Shown here: one piece after another, positions 18,987 through 28,396 of the stretch
How the letters are laid out: each line of letters starts with the position of its first letter
Numbering within the stretch: the first letter of the stretch is position 1
DNA from: CAWFFV01 sp963814985
GTDB taxonomy: Bacteria > Chloroflexota > Ktedonobacteria > Ktedonobacterales > Ktedonobacteraceae
Direction of reading: 5' to 3'
Length of the DNA stretch: 64,000 bases
NCBI GenBank assembly: GCA_963814985.1
Contig: CAWFFV010000101.1
Coordinates: 181,122 to 245,121, forward strand
Translations under genes and position numbers: made by a program
The notes under the pieces: model-generated
Databases searched by the model: none
The model's input: only the letters and a program-made list of their open reading frames with translations
Told to the model about the DNA's origin: nothing

Positions 18987-19024
18987 GTGAATATATTTAC
19001 AGATATCTGGAAGAGAGGCATCAC

Positions 19025-20521
19025 CTAAGCAGGATCGCCAAAGACGGTGTAATGCCAGGCTTTGCGTGCTTCACCACTCAATTCGATCATCACATGCTTA
19101 ATCTGTGTATACTCTTCAAAGGAGTACATCGACATATCCTTGCCAATACCGCTCTCCTTGTAACCACCATGGGGCATCTCTGAAGTCAACGGTAAATGAT
19201 CGTTGATCCATACGGTACCAAACTGGAGAACCCGACTGGCACGCATGGCCTTATAGATATCCCTGGTCCAGACGGAAGCAGCCAGGCCATACACTACATC
19301 ATTCGCCTTAGCCAATACCTCTTCTTCGGTCTTGAAGCGACAGACGACCACAACCGGGCCAAAAACTTCACACTGCACAATTTCAGCATCGTTACGGTCT
19401 TCAGCAATGACGGTCGGCTCGAAGAAGAAGCCTTTCGGCAATCCCGGCACGTTGGCTCGCTTCCCACCCAGCACAATATTGGCTCCATGGCGTAAAGCAC
19501 GCTCAACAAAACCTTCTACGGTCTTCCGTTGTGCTGCCGAGATTAATGGCCCCATATCGGTACTTTCGCTGGCAGGGTTGCCAACACAAATCTGCTTCAC
19601 CTTGCTTAAGAACGAGTCCATAAAGGTATCGTAGATACTATCCTGCACATAAATACGTGTGGCGGCGGTACAGTCCTGACCACAGTTGACAAAGCCACCG
19701 ACAACGGCACCATAGGCACTGGCTTCGATATTCGCGTCATCGTAGACGATAAAGGGAGCTTTGCCACCAAGTTCGAGATGAACACGCTTGATACTGTCTG
19801 CACCTGCATGCATAATGTGCTTGCCACTCTCCGTACTCCCCGTGACTGAGACCATGTTGACCTTCTTATGCTTTGAGAGTGCTTGTGCGACGCCAGGACC
19901 ACTGGTAATGATGTTGAGAACACCAGCAGGGAGACCAGCTTCCAGGGCCAGTTCACCAAGCTTCAGGGTAGTCAGTGGGGTTTCAACAGAAGGCTTGAGG
20001 ACAACGGTGTTACCAGCGGCCAGCGCAGGCCCAATCTTCCAGGCAGCCATCATGAAGGGATAGTTCCAGGGAGCTAATGATGCTACCACACCAACAGGCT
20101 CGCGACGAATGATGCTGGTATGTTCACCAGTATATTCACTGGTCGCTACGCCCGCCAGATGACGCGCGGCCCCAGCAAAGAAGTGTAAGTTATCAGCGGC
20201 GAATGGGATATCGCCGTCTCGTGCCAATTTGATTGGTTTACCAGCATCCAGCGATTCCAGTTCAGCCAATTCTGCGGTATGAGCTTCGATCAGAGACGCC
20301 AATTTCTCTAACATTGCAGCACGGGCACCATGTCCCAGACCAGACCAGCGCCCATCGTCAAAGGCTTCACGTGCAGCAGTAACGGCACGCTCCACATCTT
20401 CTAGCGTACTTTCAGGAACTTGAGCAATTGGCTCACCGCTCGCCGGGCCAATGTCGTTCACAACACGACCTGCACTGCTCGTGACGAGTTCCCCGTTGAT
20501 CAATAGCTTGTACTCTGACAT
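19025..20521 (-). CDS. patD: gamma-aminobutyraldehyde dehydrogenase-like aldehyde dehydrogenase
   Basis: 498 residues, full length for the ALDH superfamily. The cofactor site (APWNYPFMMAAWKIGPALAA, VTGSTESGKHI), the general-base Glu (HLELGGKAPFIVYDD) and the nucleophilic Cys (NCGQDCTAATR) are all present. The C-terminus (ESGIGKDMSMYSFEEYTQIK) matches aminobutyraldehyde and betaine aldehyde dehydrogenases. It would oxidise 4-aminobutanal to GABA with NAD. The upstream aminotransferase makes that aldehyde from putrescine, so this is step two of transaminative putrescine degradation. The intervening saccharopine-dehydrogenase-like gene is decayed. Confidence 0.85.
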   Translation of the reverse strand: MSEYKLLINGELVTSSAGRVVNDIGPASGEPIAQVPESTLEDVERAVTAAREAFDDGRWSGLGHGARAAMLEKLASLIEAHTAELAELESLDAGKPIKLARDGDIPFAADNLHFFAGAARHLAGVATSEYTGEHTSIIRREPVGVVASLAPWNYPFMMAAWKIGPALAAGNTVVLKPSVETPLTTLKLGELALEAGLPAGVLNIITSGPGVAQALSKHKKVNMVSVTGSTESGKHIMHAGADSIKRVHLELGGKAPFIVYDDANIEASAYGAVVGGFVNCGQDCTAATRIYVQDSIYDTFMDSFLSKVKQICVGNPASESTDMGPLISAAQRKTVEGFVERALRHGANIVLGGKRANVPGLPKGFFFEPTVIAEDRNDAEIVQCEVFGPVVVVCRFKTEEEVLAKANDVVYGLAASVWTRDIYKAMRASRVLQFGTVWINDHLPLTSEMPHGGYKESGIGKDMSMYSFEEYTQIKHVMIELSGEARKAWHYTVFGDPA

Positions 20522-20611
20522 CCTCGATTGCCCTTTCGGATGATATGAAAAGCATCTTTTTGTGACAATAATCGTTATTCTAGCACATGATCGATGGCCT
20601 CATTACCGCCC

Positions 20612-21783
20612 CTACGCCTCTCTACGATGCACCACAGTCTCAACGTGCATACCATAACGTGCCAGTTCAGAGAAGAACGCGTCGGTCGGCACACCTGCTT
20701 CTGGAGCAAGACGCCACGTCGGGTAATTTCACCGTTGCTAGCATATGCCCGACAATAGCCAGGGGTACGCCGGTATCCAGTGCACCCGCCCCAATACCCC
20801 AGGGCTGATATGGTAGCACTACGATCTGATTGGTGATCTCCACCATTTGCCCACACACCTGACCAGTGGCAACAATACGCAATACATCGCAATCCTGTGG
20901 TTCAACATCTTGAACAGGCGTTGTTTCGAGCAAACGAGCCAACACCTCACGTGGCGAAACTCTGACTCCTCGCACATCTATTGGCTCATCACTACCAAAT
21001 CCCAGGTCAACCAGGAACTTGAGCTTCGTCATAAAATCACCCGGAAAGGCAATCTTAAACGAGACATGACGAATATTCTTTTCACGGAATGATACAGGAA
21101 AAGTGGCACACTCTGAATGCAACGAATAAACCGCTGTTGCATGCCCCACAGGGTCAGGGAAAAATAATCTCCTCTTGGCCCATGAGCGGTTGTTGCGGAT
21201 ACCAGATCCCATCCTGGAAGATCTGAGGCTCTTTTGTAAACTCGTCAAGAATCGTACGAATGGAGTATGGAGGCACCAGAGGAGCTGTTGATGGAGTCGC
21301 GTCGCTACAGCCAAGCTGTACTTTGATGCTCTCCACATGATCAAGCTTGTCAACGGCAAGACGAGCCAGCAAATTCGGTAATACCAGGTGTGCCACCCAT
21401 CCCTGTAATGGCTGTAATCCCTGCGGCCTCGACCTGCGCATTCATAGCCATGAGTTTACGTGTCATGTGGAAAAGGCCGCCAAGGTCCGCATAGTGCACT
21501 TTTTCGCGAATACATGCTTTGAGCACTGAGAGGTTAAAGACATACTCTACCGCACTGAGTGCTACATCTGCACTGCGTAGCAGGTGACATAAACGCTCCT
21601 CGTCAGTAACATCAATCTGCTTAACCTGGATTTTATGGCTCTTGAGCGATGAAAGCAAACTCGTGAGCACGTTCCTCGTTGTAGTCTGCAATCGTGATCT
21701 GAGTCAATATCATCATATTCAGTCAGTGTACGTACGGCAATACGCCCCATTGCTCCAGCTCCACCAAGGACGATGATATGCAT
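20612..21783 (-). pseudogene. saccharopine dehydrogenase-like protein, at least five frameshifts
   Basis: One coherent protein of about 390 residues can be followed by switching frames. It begins MHIIVLGGAGAMGRIAVR (Rossmann motif, start 21783), continues ITIADYNEERAHEFA and LGGLFHMTRK, passes ITGMGGTPGIT into NLLARLAVDKLDHVESIKV, then PVGHATAVYSLHSECATFP, and ends APEAGVPTDAFFSELARYG with a TAG at 20612. Each switch needs a one- or two-base change. The family (Lys9-type) oxidises or reduces imine-linked amino acids, or acts on carboxynorspermidine in polyamine metabolism. That would fit its place between putrescine aminotransferase and PatD. As it stands it cannot be translated. Confidence 0.75.
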
Positions 21784-21802
21784 TAATACACTCCCTTGCC
21801 TA

Positions 21803-23224
21803 TCAGGCCACAGCTACATCGGTTGTGACTGCACATATCGTGCTTGTAAGGTGGCTTGCCACTGGCACAGCAGGCGTTGAAATGGTGGTATGCAGTTCCT
21901 GGAGGGTATCCTCCAGGCGGTTCAGGATAGTATCAATTTCTTCACGTGTGATAATCAGCGGCGGCTCAATACGAATGACCCGTGAGTTGTTCAATGTTCC
22001 TGAGATGAGTACCCCACGCTTAAAGAGACCAGAGGCCACGGCATAGCCAATCTCATCATTGACAAAGTGCTGACCAATCAATAAGCCTTTGCCCGTAATC
22101 CTGGTATAGAGATCACTATGACGTGCTGCAATCTCTCTCAAATGCTTGATGAAGTACTCACCTTTCTCTGCAGCCTGTTCAACGATACCTTCTTCGAGTG
22201 TGACATGAATAGCTGCAATGGCTGCGGCACAGGCAAGCGGATTTCCGCCTGTCGTCGAGGTATGGATAAAAGGATCGCTATTAATCACGTTCCAAATCTT
22301 CGGGGTGGACATAAAAGCACCAACAGGCATTACACCGCCGCCCAGCGCTTTTGCAGAAGTGATGATATCGGGAACCACATCCCAGTGATCAACACCCCAC
22401 ATTTTACCAGTACGTCCCAGGCCTGTCTGCACTTCATCCGCAATCAATAATACTTCATACTCATCACATATGTGCCGTAAGCGGGGCCAAAAATCATCGG
22501 GAGGCACGATCGCACCGGCTTCGCCTTGTACAGGTTCCATAATAACGGCAGCAATATCGTTGCCAACCTCACGTGCAATACGTAACGCCTGCTCAACAGC
22601 ATCAGCGTCGCCATAGGGCACATGAAAGACATTATTATGCAAAGGCAGAGCTGGACGGCGAAAAATGGCTTTACCAGTGAGGGCAAGCGAACCTGTTGTT
22701 TTTCCGTGGAAGCCATGCACAGCAGCAATAAAGCCGCTTTTGCGCGTATAGAGCTTTGCCAGCTTCATCGCACCCTCCACAGCCTCAGTACCACTACTTA
22801 CAAAGAAGCTATATTGAATCTCTCCAGGAGTGATCTCTGCCAACAAATGGGCTAACATACCTCGCAGAGGATCAAGCAATTCCTGTGTGGGCAATGGACT
22901 TTTCTCTAATTGTGCTTGAACGGCCCCCACGACCTTTGGATGTGCCCAACCCAGGTTGAACACCCCAAATCCACCCAGGCAGTCAATGTATTCACGCCCC
23001 AACACATCCTTGAAGGTGGCACCACATCCCGTCCATTCGACTGCTGCAAAGTCGTTTGCTTCAGCAACCGACTTACGGTACTCGAGAAAACCACTATTGT
23101 AATACCTGGCAAAATTGCTGACGGTCGTCTCAACCAACCATTCAGCCTCACTTTTGCCCAAATGTTGCTTATGTACGATATCGAGGTACCGCTGTAGAAT
23201 CGTTGAGGGCCTTGAGTAATCCAT
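21803..23224 (-). CDS. patA: putrescine aminotransferase-like class III PLP enzyme
   Basis: 473 residues. Class III aminotransferase features are complete: SSGTEAVEGAMKLAK, HGFHGKTTGSLALTGK, MEPVQGEAGAIVPP, the PLP Asp in LLIADEVQTGLGRTGKMWG, and the Schiff-base Lys in DIITSAKALGGGVMP, followed by TTGGNPLACAAAIA. The long N-terminal helix region (YLDIVHKQHLGKSEAEWLV) is typical of YgjG/PatA enzymes rather than of ornithine aminotransferases. It would move an amino group from putrescine to 2-oxoglutarate, forming 4-aminobutanal. It heads an operon with the saccharopine-dehydrogenase-like locus (19 bases downstream) and patD. A dyad about 125 bases upstream may be its operator. Confidence 0.85.
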   Translation of the reverse strand: MDYSRPSTILQRYLDIVHKQHLGKSEAEWLVETTVSNFARYYNSGFLEYRKSVAEANDFAAVEWTGCGATFKDVLGREYIDCLGGFGVFNLGWAHPKVVGAVQAQLEKSPLPTQELLDPLRGMLAHLLAEITPGEIQYSFFVSSGTEAVEGAMKLAKLYTRKSGFIAAVHGFHGKTTGSLALTGKAIFRRPALPLHNNVFHVPYGDADAVEQALRIAREVGNDIAAVIMEPVQGEAGAIVPPDDFWPRLRHICDEYEVLLIADEVQTGLGRTGKMWGVDHWDVVPDIITSAKALGGGVMPVGAFMSTPKIWNVINSDPFIHTSTTGGNPLACAAAIAAIHVTLEEGIVEQAAEKGEYFIKHLREIAARHSDLYTRITGKGLLIGQHFVNDEIGYAVASGLFKRGVLISGTLNNSRVIRIEPPLIITREEIDTILNRLEDTLQELHTTISTPAVPVASHLTSTICAVTTDVAVA

Positions 23225-23348
23225 CGCTACTCATAAAAAACCTTTCGGGTAATACGGACAAACACACTCCATCCCACTCCGGTCCGCATGCCGGTTGAGC
23301 AACTGGCAGCTTTAGACAAATCTGCAGATCTGTGCTTGTGGGTATGGT

Positions 23349-23372
23349 ATACCTATCCTGTGAGATAGGTAT
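23349..23372. promoter_or_regulatory. dyad upstream of patA, possible operator
   Basis: ATACCTATC and GATAGGTAT form a perfect 9-bp inverted repeat with a 6-base spacer, 125 bases before the patA start. Two shorter GGTAT/ATACC half-sites sit at its left. The spacing suits a dimeric repressor, but no regulator gene is adjacent, so this is positional inference only. Confidence 0.4.
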
Positions 23373-23702
23373 GGTAAAAATTCAAGAAACTTGCTATTGG
23401 ATAGAATATCTCTAGCAAGCGGAAAGTTTCGTCAACAAAATGCTCTGGACAATCAAAGCATCGCAACTACTGGTCAGGCAAGCAGGCGACAAGAGACGAG
23501 GGAAAAAAGCTCAGGGGTAGCAGGTGGATAAGTGAAAGCCACGAAATACGTCGTACTTCGCCAGGGAGCGACCTCTTCTTCTGTTGGAGATATCTGTTTT
23601 CTTCATGAGAAAAACCGTTCTCTTTAATACCATGTGGAACGTAAGAGTTTGCCACTATAAATAGTATAGCCTATGAAGTGATAAGAAAGCAAGCCCTGTC
23701 TT

Positions 23703-23880
23703 AGCTACCCTGGTTTCCTTTCCCTTGATTCCTCAGCGCCTACGGCGCTTCGCAGGCTGTTTTATGTGTAGTTTTGTTGCCTGTTGAGGAGATTGCGATG
23801 CAATCTCCTCAACAGGCAACAAAACTACACATAAAACAAGAGCGAGCCACCTGTGGTGGCGAGGGTACCTGAAGAGTTAT
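23703..23880. repeat. palindromic composite repeat, copy 2 (plus orientation)
   Basis: Parts in order: degenerate left end TAGCTACCCTGG, hairpin A CAGCGCCTACGGCGCTTCG (about 23734-23752), central palindrome 23759-23796 paired exactly with 23800-23837 (38 bp, loop GAT), hairpin B GAGCCACCTGTGGTGGCGAG, right end ACCTGAAGAGTTA. The 478 bases between the patA start and this element show no convincing gene apart from the dyad at 23349. Confidence 0.8.
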
Positions 23881-23917
23881 GTCATCCCAAACTTTTGAAA
23901 CAAAAGTTCGGGATGAC
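23881..23917. repeat. hairpin made of two MITE family 1 ends; possible terminator
   Basis: GTCATCCCAAACTTTTG and its near-complement CAAAAGTTCGGGATGAC face each other across three A, a 17-bp stem with one mismatch. These are the terminal repeats of MITE family 1 with nothing between them. The hairpin sits 14 bases beyond the stop of the permease gene at 23931, where a terminator is expected. Confidence 0.6.
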
Positions 23918-23930
23918 TTATGATTTACCA

Positions 23931-24806
23931 TCAATATGCTCTGGCCATCCGTGCTTCGAGGGAGCGGGCCAGTACAGCCAGCGGATAACACAGGAGGAAG
24001 TAGAATAATGCGCCGAAAACGAAGACGAACAATTTATTATTGGCATCTATCTGGGGTAAGGCCAGCGCAAAGGTCTGGTGTTCCAGTTCGATCACCGATA
24101 ATACAGACAATAGGGCACTATCCTGGATCAAGGTAATGAAATAATTTGTAAAAGGAGGAAGAGTAATACGTATTGCCTGTGGCAAAACAATACGTCGCAT
24201 CGCCTGACCCGAGTTGAGTCCCAAACTGAGTGCCGCCTCCGTCTGTCCCTTGTCTACAGACTGCAACCCCGTACGGAACACCTCAGTGAGATAGGCACCA
24301 TAGTTAAAACTCAATGCGACAATGCCATAAAAATAGCCGTTAAATGCATCAGGCACCAGACTATTGCTTTGTAGAGCTGTCATCACTTGAAAAGCTGTAC
24401 CGTAAGGGTCAAAGCCCAGGTTGGAGAGCACAAAGCCCACACCATAGTACCACAGAAGCAACTGTACCAGGATAGGAGTGCCACGCATCACCTCAACATA
24501 GACCGTTGCTATCCAGCGAATGATCGCAAAGCGAGAAAGACGCCCCATTGCCCCAAGAAAACCAAAGAGGACTGCCAAAACAACACTCACTAATGAGATA
24601 GTGAGCGTTACCAGAGTTGCCTGCAAAAAACCTGGTAGATAGAGCAGCAAGAGCTGCTTGAAGAAGTAGAGATAGTAGAAAAACCCTCCCAGTGCTAATG
24701 CGACCAGCACATAGAAGAGATAATCTAACAGCACCAGCCAGTTACGCGGCCTGCCTTTGGTCTCGACGCCAGTACCAGGTGATCGGTGCCTGTATATATC
24801 TGCCAT
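23931..24806 (-). CDS. polar amino acid ABC transporter permease (HisM/GlnP family)
   Basis: 291 residues with about five TM helices and an N-terminal cytoplasmic tail. The signature of this permease family is clear: MRGTPILVQLLLWYYG, EVFRTGLQSVDKGQTEAALS and the coupling segment GLNSGQAMRRIVLPQAIR, followed by FITLIQDSALLSVLSVIELE. It forms the membrane channel together with the second permease encoded just upstream, both driven by the GlnQ-like ATPase. Start ATG 24806 has GGTGAGG upstream. The locus lies before the putrescine operon, so amino acid or diamine uptake is the likely role. Confidence 0.9.
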   Translation of the reverse strand: MADIYRHRSPGTGVETKGRPRNWLVLLDYLFYVLVALALGGFFYYLYFFKQLLLLYLPGFLQATLVTLTISLVSVVLAVLFGFLGAMGRLSRFAIIRWIATVYVEVMRGTPILVQLLLWYYGVGFVLSNLGFDPYGTAFQVMTALQSNSLVPDAFNGYFYGIVALSFNYGAYLTEVFRTGLQSVDKGQTEAALSLGLNSGQAMRRIVLPQAIRITLPPFTNYFITLIQDSALLSVLSVIELEHQTFALALPQIDANNKLFVFVFGALFYFLLCYPLAVLARSLEARMARAY

Positions 24807-24853
24807 AACGAATACCTCACCTTTATTCAGCTAAAAATACATTTCTTTTTCCA

Positions 24854-25520
24854 CTACAACGCAGCCCGCAACCGACGTTCAAAAAACCTGGCAATATATG
24901 AGGTGGGCAAGCTGAGTACCAGATAGAGCACAATCGCCATAGTATAGAGTGGGATAGGATTGCTTGCATTTCGTGTAACCCAGATGTCTAAGACAGAGGT
25001 AAGTTCGCTACCAGAAATCACACTCACAATGGCCAGAGTCTTTCAGCATATAGATGAAATCGTTCACAAAAGGAGGGATCATCAGTGGAACCGCCTGTGG
25101 TAAAACAATCCGAAAAAAATTTTGTCCCGAAGTTAGTCCGAGAGAAAGCGCTGCCTCTGTTTGACCACGTTCAACCGAGAGAAATCCTGCCCGAAAGACT
25201 TCAAATTCATAAGCAGCATAGTTCAATGCTAAAGAGGCAATACCTGCCGACCAGACATTGATAAGAGAAGCCTGACCATAGTTTGCCAGAATCGCACCCA
25301 GGGCATAGTAGATGATAAATATCTGTGCAATCATCGGGGTACCACGGATGACTTCAATAAAGGTACGCGCGGGAACCTTGAGCCAGATAAAACGTGAACT
25401 GGACATAAATGCAAGAATAAGCCCAAGGAGTAGGGCAAGTGGGAAAGAGGAAACGCAATAGATAATTGTATCTCTGATTCCTCCAAGAAAGGCGGGAAGT
25501 GCCTTGAGAGCCAGATCCAT
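24854..25520 (-). pseudogene. polar amino acid ABC transporter permease, one frameshift near the C-terminus
   Basis: The frame from ATG 25520 (GGGAG upstream) shows the same family motifs as its neighbour (VIRGTPMIAQIFIIYYALGA, EVFRAGFLSVERGQTEAALS, GLTSGQNFFRIVLPQAVP), reaches YMLKDSG and stops at 25008. One base further on, the next frame reads AIVSVISGSELTSVLDIW and continues through a last TM helix to a TAG at 24854 (FFERRLRAAL). Removing one G in TCTGGCC near 25035 restores a 221-residue permease of normal length. Because the rest of the operon is intact, a sequence error is a real possibility. Confidence 0.8.
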
Positions 25521-25590
25521 GAATATACTTCTCCCATCTACAAATAGAATTTGAGGTAATCTAGTACTCTGTCAGCCTTCATCTGAAGAC

Positions 25591-26024
25591 TAATGAGTCA
25601 TCCCGAACTTTTTCAAAAGTTCCCAAAACCGGGGGTGCAGGGTTTCCCTGCCGGGGCTTGCGGGTTGCCAAACCCTGGTGTCCCCAATAGCTTAATGAGT
25701 CATCTACCGGGGTCTTTCCCTGCCGGTTGGGGTGTCCCTGCTTCTTTTTCCTCTTCTCCGCCGCAAGCGGCGAGCAAAAGAAGGAAAAGATGTTTTTGGG
25801 GGCACCCCGAACCCCGGCAGAAGGCTGCCGCCCTCTGCACTCCCGCTTGCCAAATAGGTAAAAAGGGCATTTCATGTCCCGGAAAAGTTCGGGATGACTC
25901 ATTGAAAAGGTGTTTTTCGGGGGCACCCCGAACCCCGGCAGAAGGCTGCCGCCCTCTGCACTCCCGCTTGCCAAACAGGTAAAAAGGGTAATTCATGCCC
26001 AGGAAAAGTTCGGGATGACTCATT
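25591..26024. repeat. MITE family 1, inverted copy with partial tandem duplication
   Basis: A full element in inverted orientation runs 25591-25903, bounded by TAATGAGTCATCCCGAACTT and its complement. It carries an internal piece near 25694 that begins again with AATGAGTCATC, as if a second end had been inserted. Directly after it, 25904-26024 repeats the last 115 bases of the element (from GGTGTTTTTCGGGGGCACC to a third copy of the end). This block lies between the permease start and the binding-protein gene. A further GGGGCTGTGCCCCAGACCCC hairpin follows near 26040; no gene is visible in 25521-26275. Confidence 0.75.
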
Positions 26025-26119
26025 GAGATGGGAAAGACTGGGGCTGTGCCCCAGACCCCAGTCAAGGGGTTGCACCCCTTGCATCCCCGCAGGCCGACAG
26101 AGTACCAGTCTCTTGTCTC

Positions 26120-26279
26120 GTACTACTCAGGTCTCCTCGCCACCTGCGGTGGCTCGCTCTTGTTTGTTTTATCGTCGGTGGCTGGGGGTTGCGACGCAAC
26201 CCCCAGCCACCAACGACAAAACAATTTACGAAGCGCCGAAGGTGCTGAGGACTCCGAGAAAAGGGGCTTGAAGAGTTAC
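26120..26279. repeat. palindromic composite repeat, copy 3 (inverted orientation), supplying a stop codon
   Basis: Read on the minus strand the parts are: end GTAACTCTTCAAG, hairpin A (CAGCACCTTCGGCGCTTCG), central palindrome 26166-26193 paired with 26195-26222 (26 of 28 pairs, centre TTGCG-A-CGCAA), hairpin B (GAGCCACCGCAGGTGGCGAG) and the other end ACCTGAGTAGTAC. The TAA of the substrate-binding protein (26276-26278) is the TAA within the GTAAC end of the element. Confidence 0.78.
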
Positions 26280-27199
26280 TGGATACCAATCTCTGCCTGC
26301 TGATCGTTCCACAAGTTCCACTTCACATAAATCTTGTGGAGAGTCCCATCTTTCTTAAGTTGGGTAAGAGCTGCATCGATTTCTTTCAAGAGTACAGGAG
26401 TATTTGGGTTGCTCTTGTTAAAACCAATCACATAATCGCTGGTTTCAAAGGGCTTACCAATAGGTCTCAATTTGACATTGGCCGTTCCACCTGGACCAAT
26501 GCCTAAAACATAGTAGGTTACGAGAGGCAAATCGATCAATACAGCATCAATTCTCCCCAGGGCCAGATCGTTGAACGGGAGATCAGTATCATAGGTCTTG
26601 GTTTTAATCTTGGCATCAGTCGCCAGGATTTCTTCTGCCTTATAGCCAGCACCAGTTCCGACAGTAAAACCCTCCAGGTCAATCAATGAGAGGCTATCGC
26701 TCGCCGTCTTTTTAGCAAAGCGTGGATCATCAGCCTTCACTACAATTTGTTGCCCATAGCGATAATAGGGCTGAGAGAAGAGTTCCGTCTTCTTACGATC
26801 CTCTGTAATTTCCCAGCCGTTCATCACAACATCAAATTTGTTTGCCTGTAGAGCCTGGGCCAATTGTGCATAGTCGTTCTCTACCTCCTTCTCCCTAATT
26901 CCCATGAGCTTACCAATAGCATTGGCAATATCGACCTCAAAGCCAACCAGATTGGTAGGATTGGCGGGGTCCAGAAAAACATAGGGTGCACCGCCATCAG
27001 AGGCCGCCCCCCACTGAAATACACCAGGGACTTTCAGCCCTTTATTCCCTATTGACTGCACTCCCGGCGTGGGTGTAGTAGTAGCAACATTACCTCCACA
27101 CGCTGCTAGCAGGGACTCCAGCGTCCCACCAACGGCGGCAAGCCCCCCTATCTGCCCAACATGCTTCAAGAACCTTCTTCGCTTCAGCTCGTAGCTCAT
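26276..27199 (-). CDS. amino acid ABC transporter substrate-binding lipoprotein
   Basis: 307 residues from ATG 27199 (AGAAAGGTG upstream). The signal region is RRRFLKHVGQIGG and ends in a lipobox LLAAC, so the mature protein is a lipid-anchored extracellular receptor. The body is a family 3 solute-binding protein: FLDPANPTNLVGFEVDIANA, DVVMNGWEITEDRKK, GFTVGTGAGYKAEEIL, DAVLIDLPLVTYYV. It delivers a polar amino acid to the permeases encoded downstream. It follows the ATPase gene by about 45 bases. Its last codons run into repeat copy 3, which supplies the stop. Confidence 0.9.
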   Translation of the reverse strand: MSYELKRRRFLKHVGQIGGLAAVGGTLESLLAACGGNVATTTPTPGVQSIGNKGLKVPGVFQWGAASDGGAPYVFLDPANPTNLVGFEVDIANAIGKLMGIREKEVENDYAQLAQALQANKFDVVMNGWEITEDRKKTELFSQPYYRYGQQIVVKADDPRFAKKTASDSLSLIDLEGFTVGTGAGYKAEEILATDAKIKTKTYDTDLPFNDLALGRIDAVLIDLPLVTYYVLGIGPGGTANVKLRPIGKPFETSDYVIGFNKSNPNTPVLLKEIDAALTQLKKDGTLHKIYVKWNLWNDQQAEIGIQ

Positions 27200-27244
27200 A
27201 AAAGTCGCACCTTTCTTATTAACTATCCTGGAACACATCCAGAG

Positions 27245-28051
27245 CTAAGGTAAAACAGAGAGCACACGCTCCAGGAATAGCTGCGTGCGTTTATGTTTCG
27301 GTTGCTTGAATAACTCTTCAGGATCACCTTGTTCGATAATGGCACCGTCAGACATAAAGATCACACGATCCGAGACATCACGGGCAAACTGCATCTCATG
27401 CGTCACCACTACCATCGTGCTTCCTTCATAAGCCAGATCTTTCATAACCTTGAGAACCTCGCCAACAAGTTCGGGGTCTAACGCGGAGGTTGGTTCGTCA
27501 AAGAGTAAAGCACGAGGCTGCATCGCCAATGCACGAGCAATAGCCACACGCTGCTTTTGTCCACCGGAAAGACGGCTGGGATACACATCCCGCTTTTCGG
27601 AAAGACCAACCTTTGCAAGTAATTGCTCACCCAGCGCTACGGCTTGATCTTTGGGCATCTTCCGTACCAGAGAAGGTGCTTCAATCACATTCTGTAACAC
27701 AGTCATGTGAGGAAAGAGATTAAAATTCTGGAAGACCATGCCAAGCTCACGACGGATAGGGCTGAGGTGTTTAACTGAGACATATGGATCGAGTTTTTGA
27801 CCGTGGATGTAAATATCGCCGCTTGTTGCCTTCTCTAATGCATTAAGACAACGAATCAATGTACTTTTGCCCGAACCACTTGGTCCAATTAAGGCAACCA
27901 CCTCTCTTTTCCGTACCTCGAAATCGATATCTTTGAGAACATGCTTATCTCCAAAATACTTATTGAGTTTAACTGCGCGAATAATAATTTCGTCCTCGAC
28001 AGAATTGGGAGAAGTAAAGGCACCATTCGGTAGGTTTGGATTGAAATTCAT
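27245..28051 (-). CDS. glnQ: polar amino acid ABC transporter ATPase (GlnQ/HisP family)
   Basis: 268 residues from ATG 28051 with AAAGGAG upstream. Walker A GPSGSGKST, Q-loop MVFQNFNLFPHMTV, signature LSGGQKQR, Walker B ALLFDEPTSALDPE and H-loop VVTHEMQFA are complete, and the chain has the usual length of this family after a 20-residue leader. It powers import by the two permeases and the binding protein downstream. It heads the operon 28051-23931, interrupted only by repeats. Upstream, 28052-28396 holds no gene; a TTAGACATACGTCTATA dyad at 28233-28248 is a possible operator. Confidence 0.93.
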   Translation of the reverse strand: MNFNPNLPNGAFTSPNSVEDEIIIRAVKLNKYFGDKHVLKDIDFEVRKREVVALIGPSGSGKSTLIRCLNALEKATSGDIYIHGQKLDPYVSVKHLSPIRRELGMVFQNFNLFPHMTVLQNVIEAPSLVRKMPKDQAVALGEQLLAKVGLSEKRDVYPSRLSGGQKQRVAIARALAMQPRALLFDEPTSALDPELVGEVLKVMKDLAYEGSTMVVVTHEMQFARDVSDRVIFMSDGAIIEQGDPEELFKQPKHKRTQLFLERVLSVLP

Positions 28052-28396
28052 GGGACGCTCCTTTACCAGCTATGATTTGCCGCATTGCAAAAGCAGTAGA
28101 TATTGTTATGTGAGAAGCATCATTGCTCTAATTAAAGTATGCAAATAGCATAAAAAACCTGGCCTGATTATCCGAAAAGCGTAGATTCAGTGATGGCACC
28201 AGCGAAAATGCAGATGTCTATATTACACTTACTTAGACATACGTCTATACAGTGTCAAGTCTCTCATGCTAAAGTAAAGCTTCGCGGAAACCCCTGAAAA
28301 TAGCTTTGCGGCACAGTTTCTTCTCTTTAAAAGCTAAGTATACTCTTTTTATTCTGCACCTTCATGATTCTAGACATTCTTCCCAAAAATACCGTA

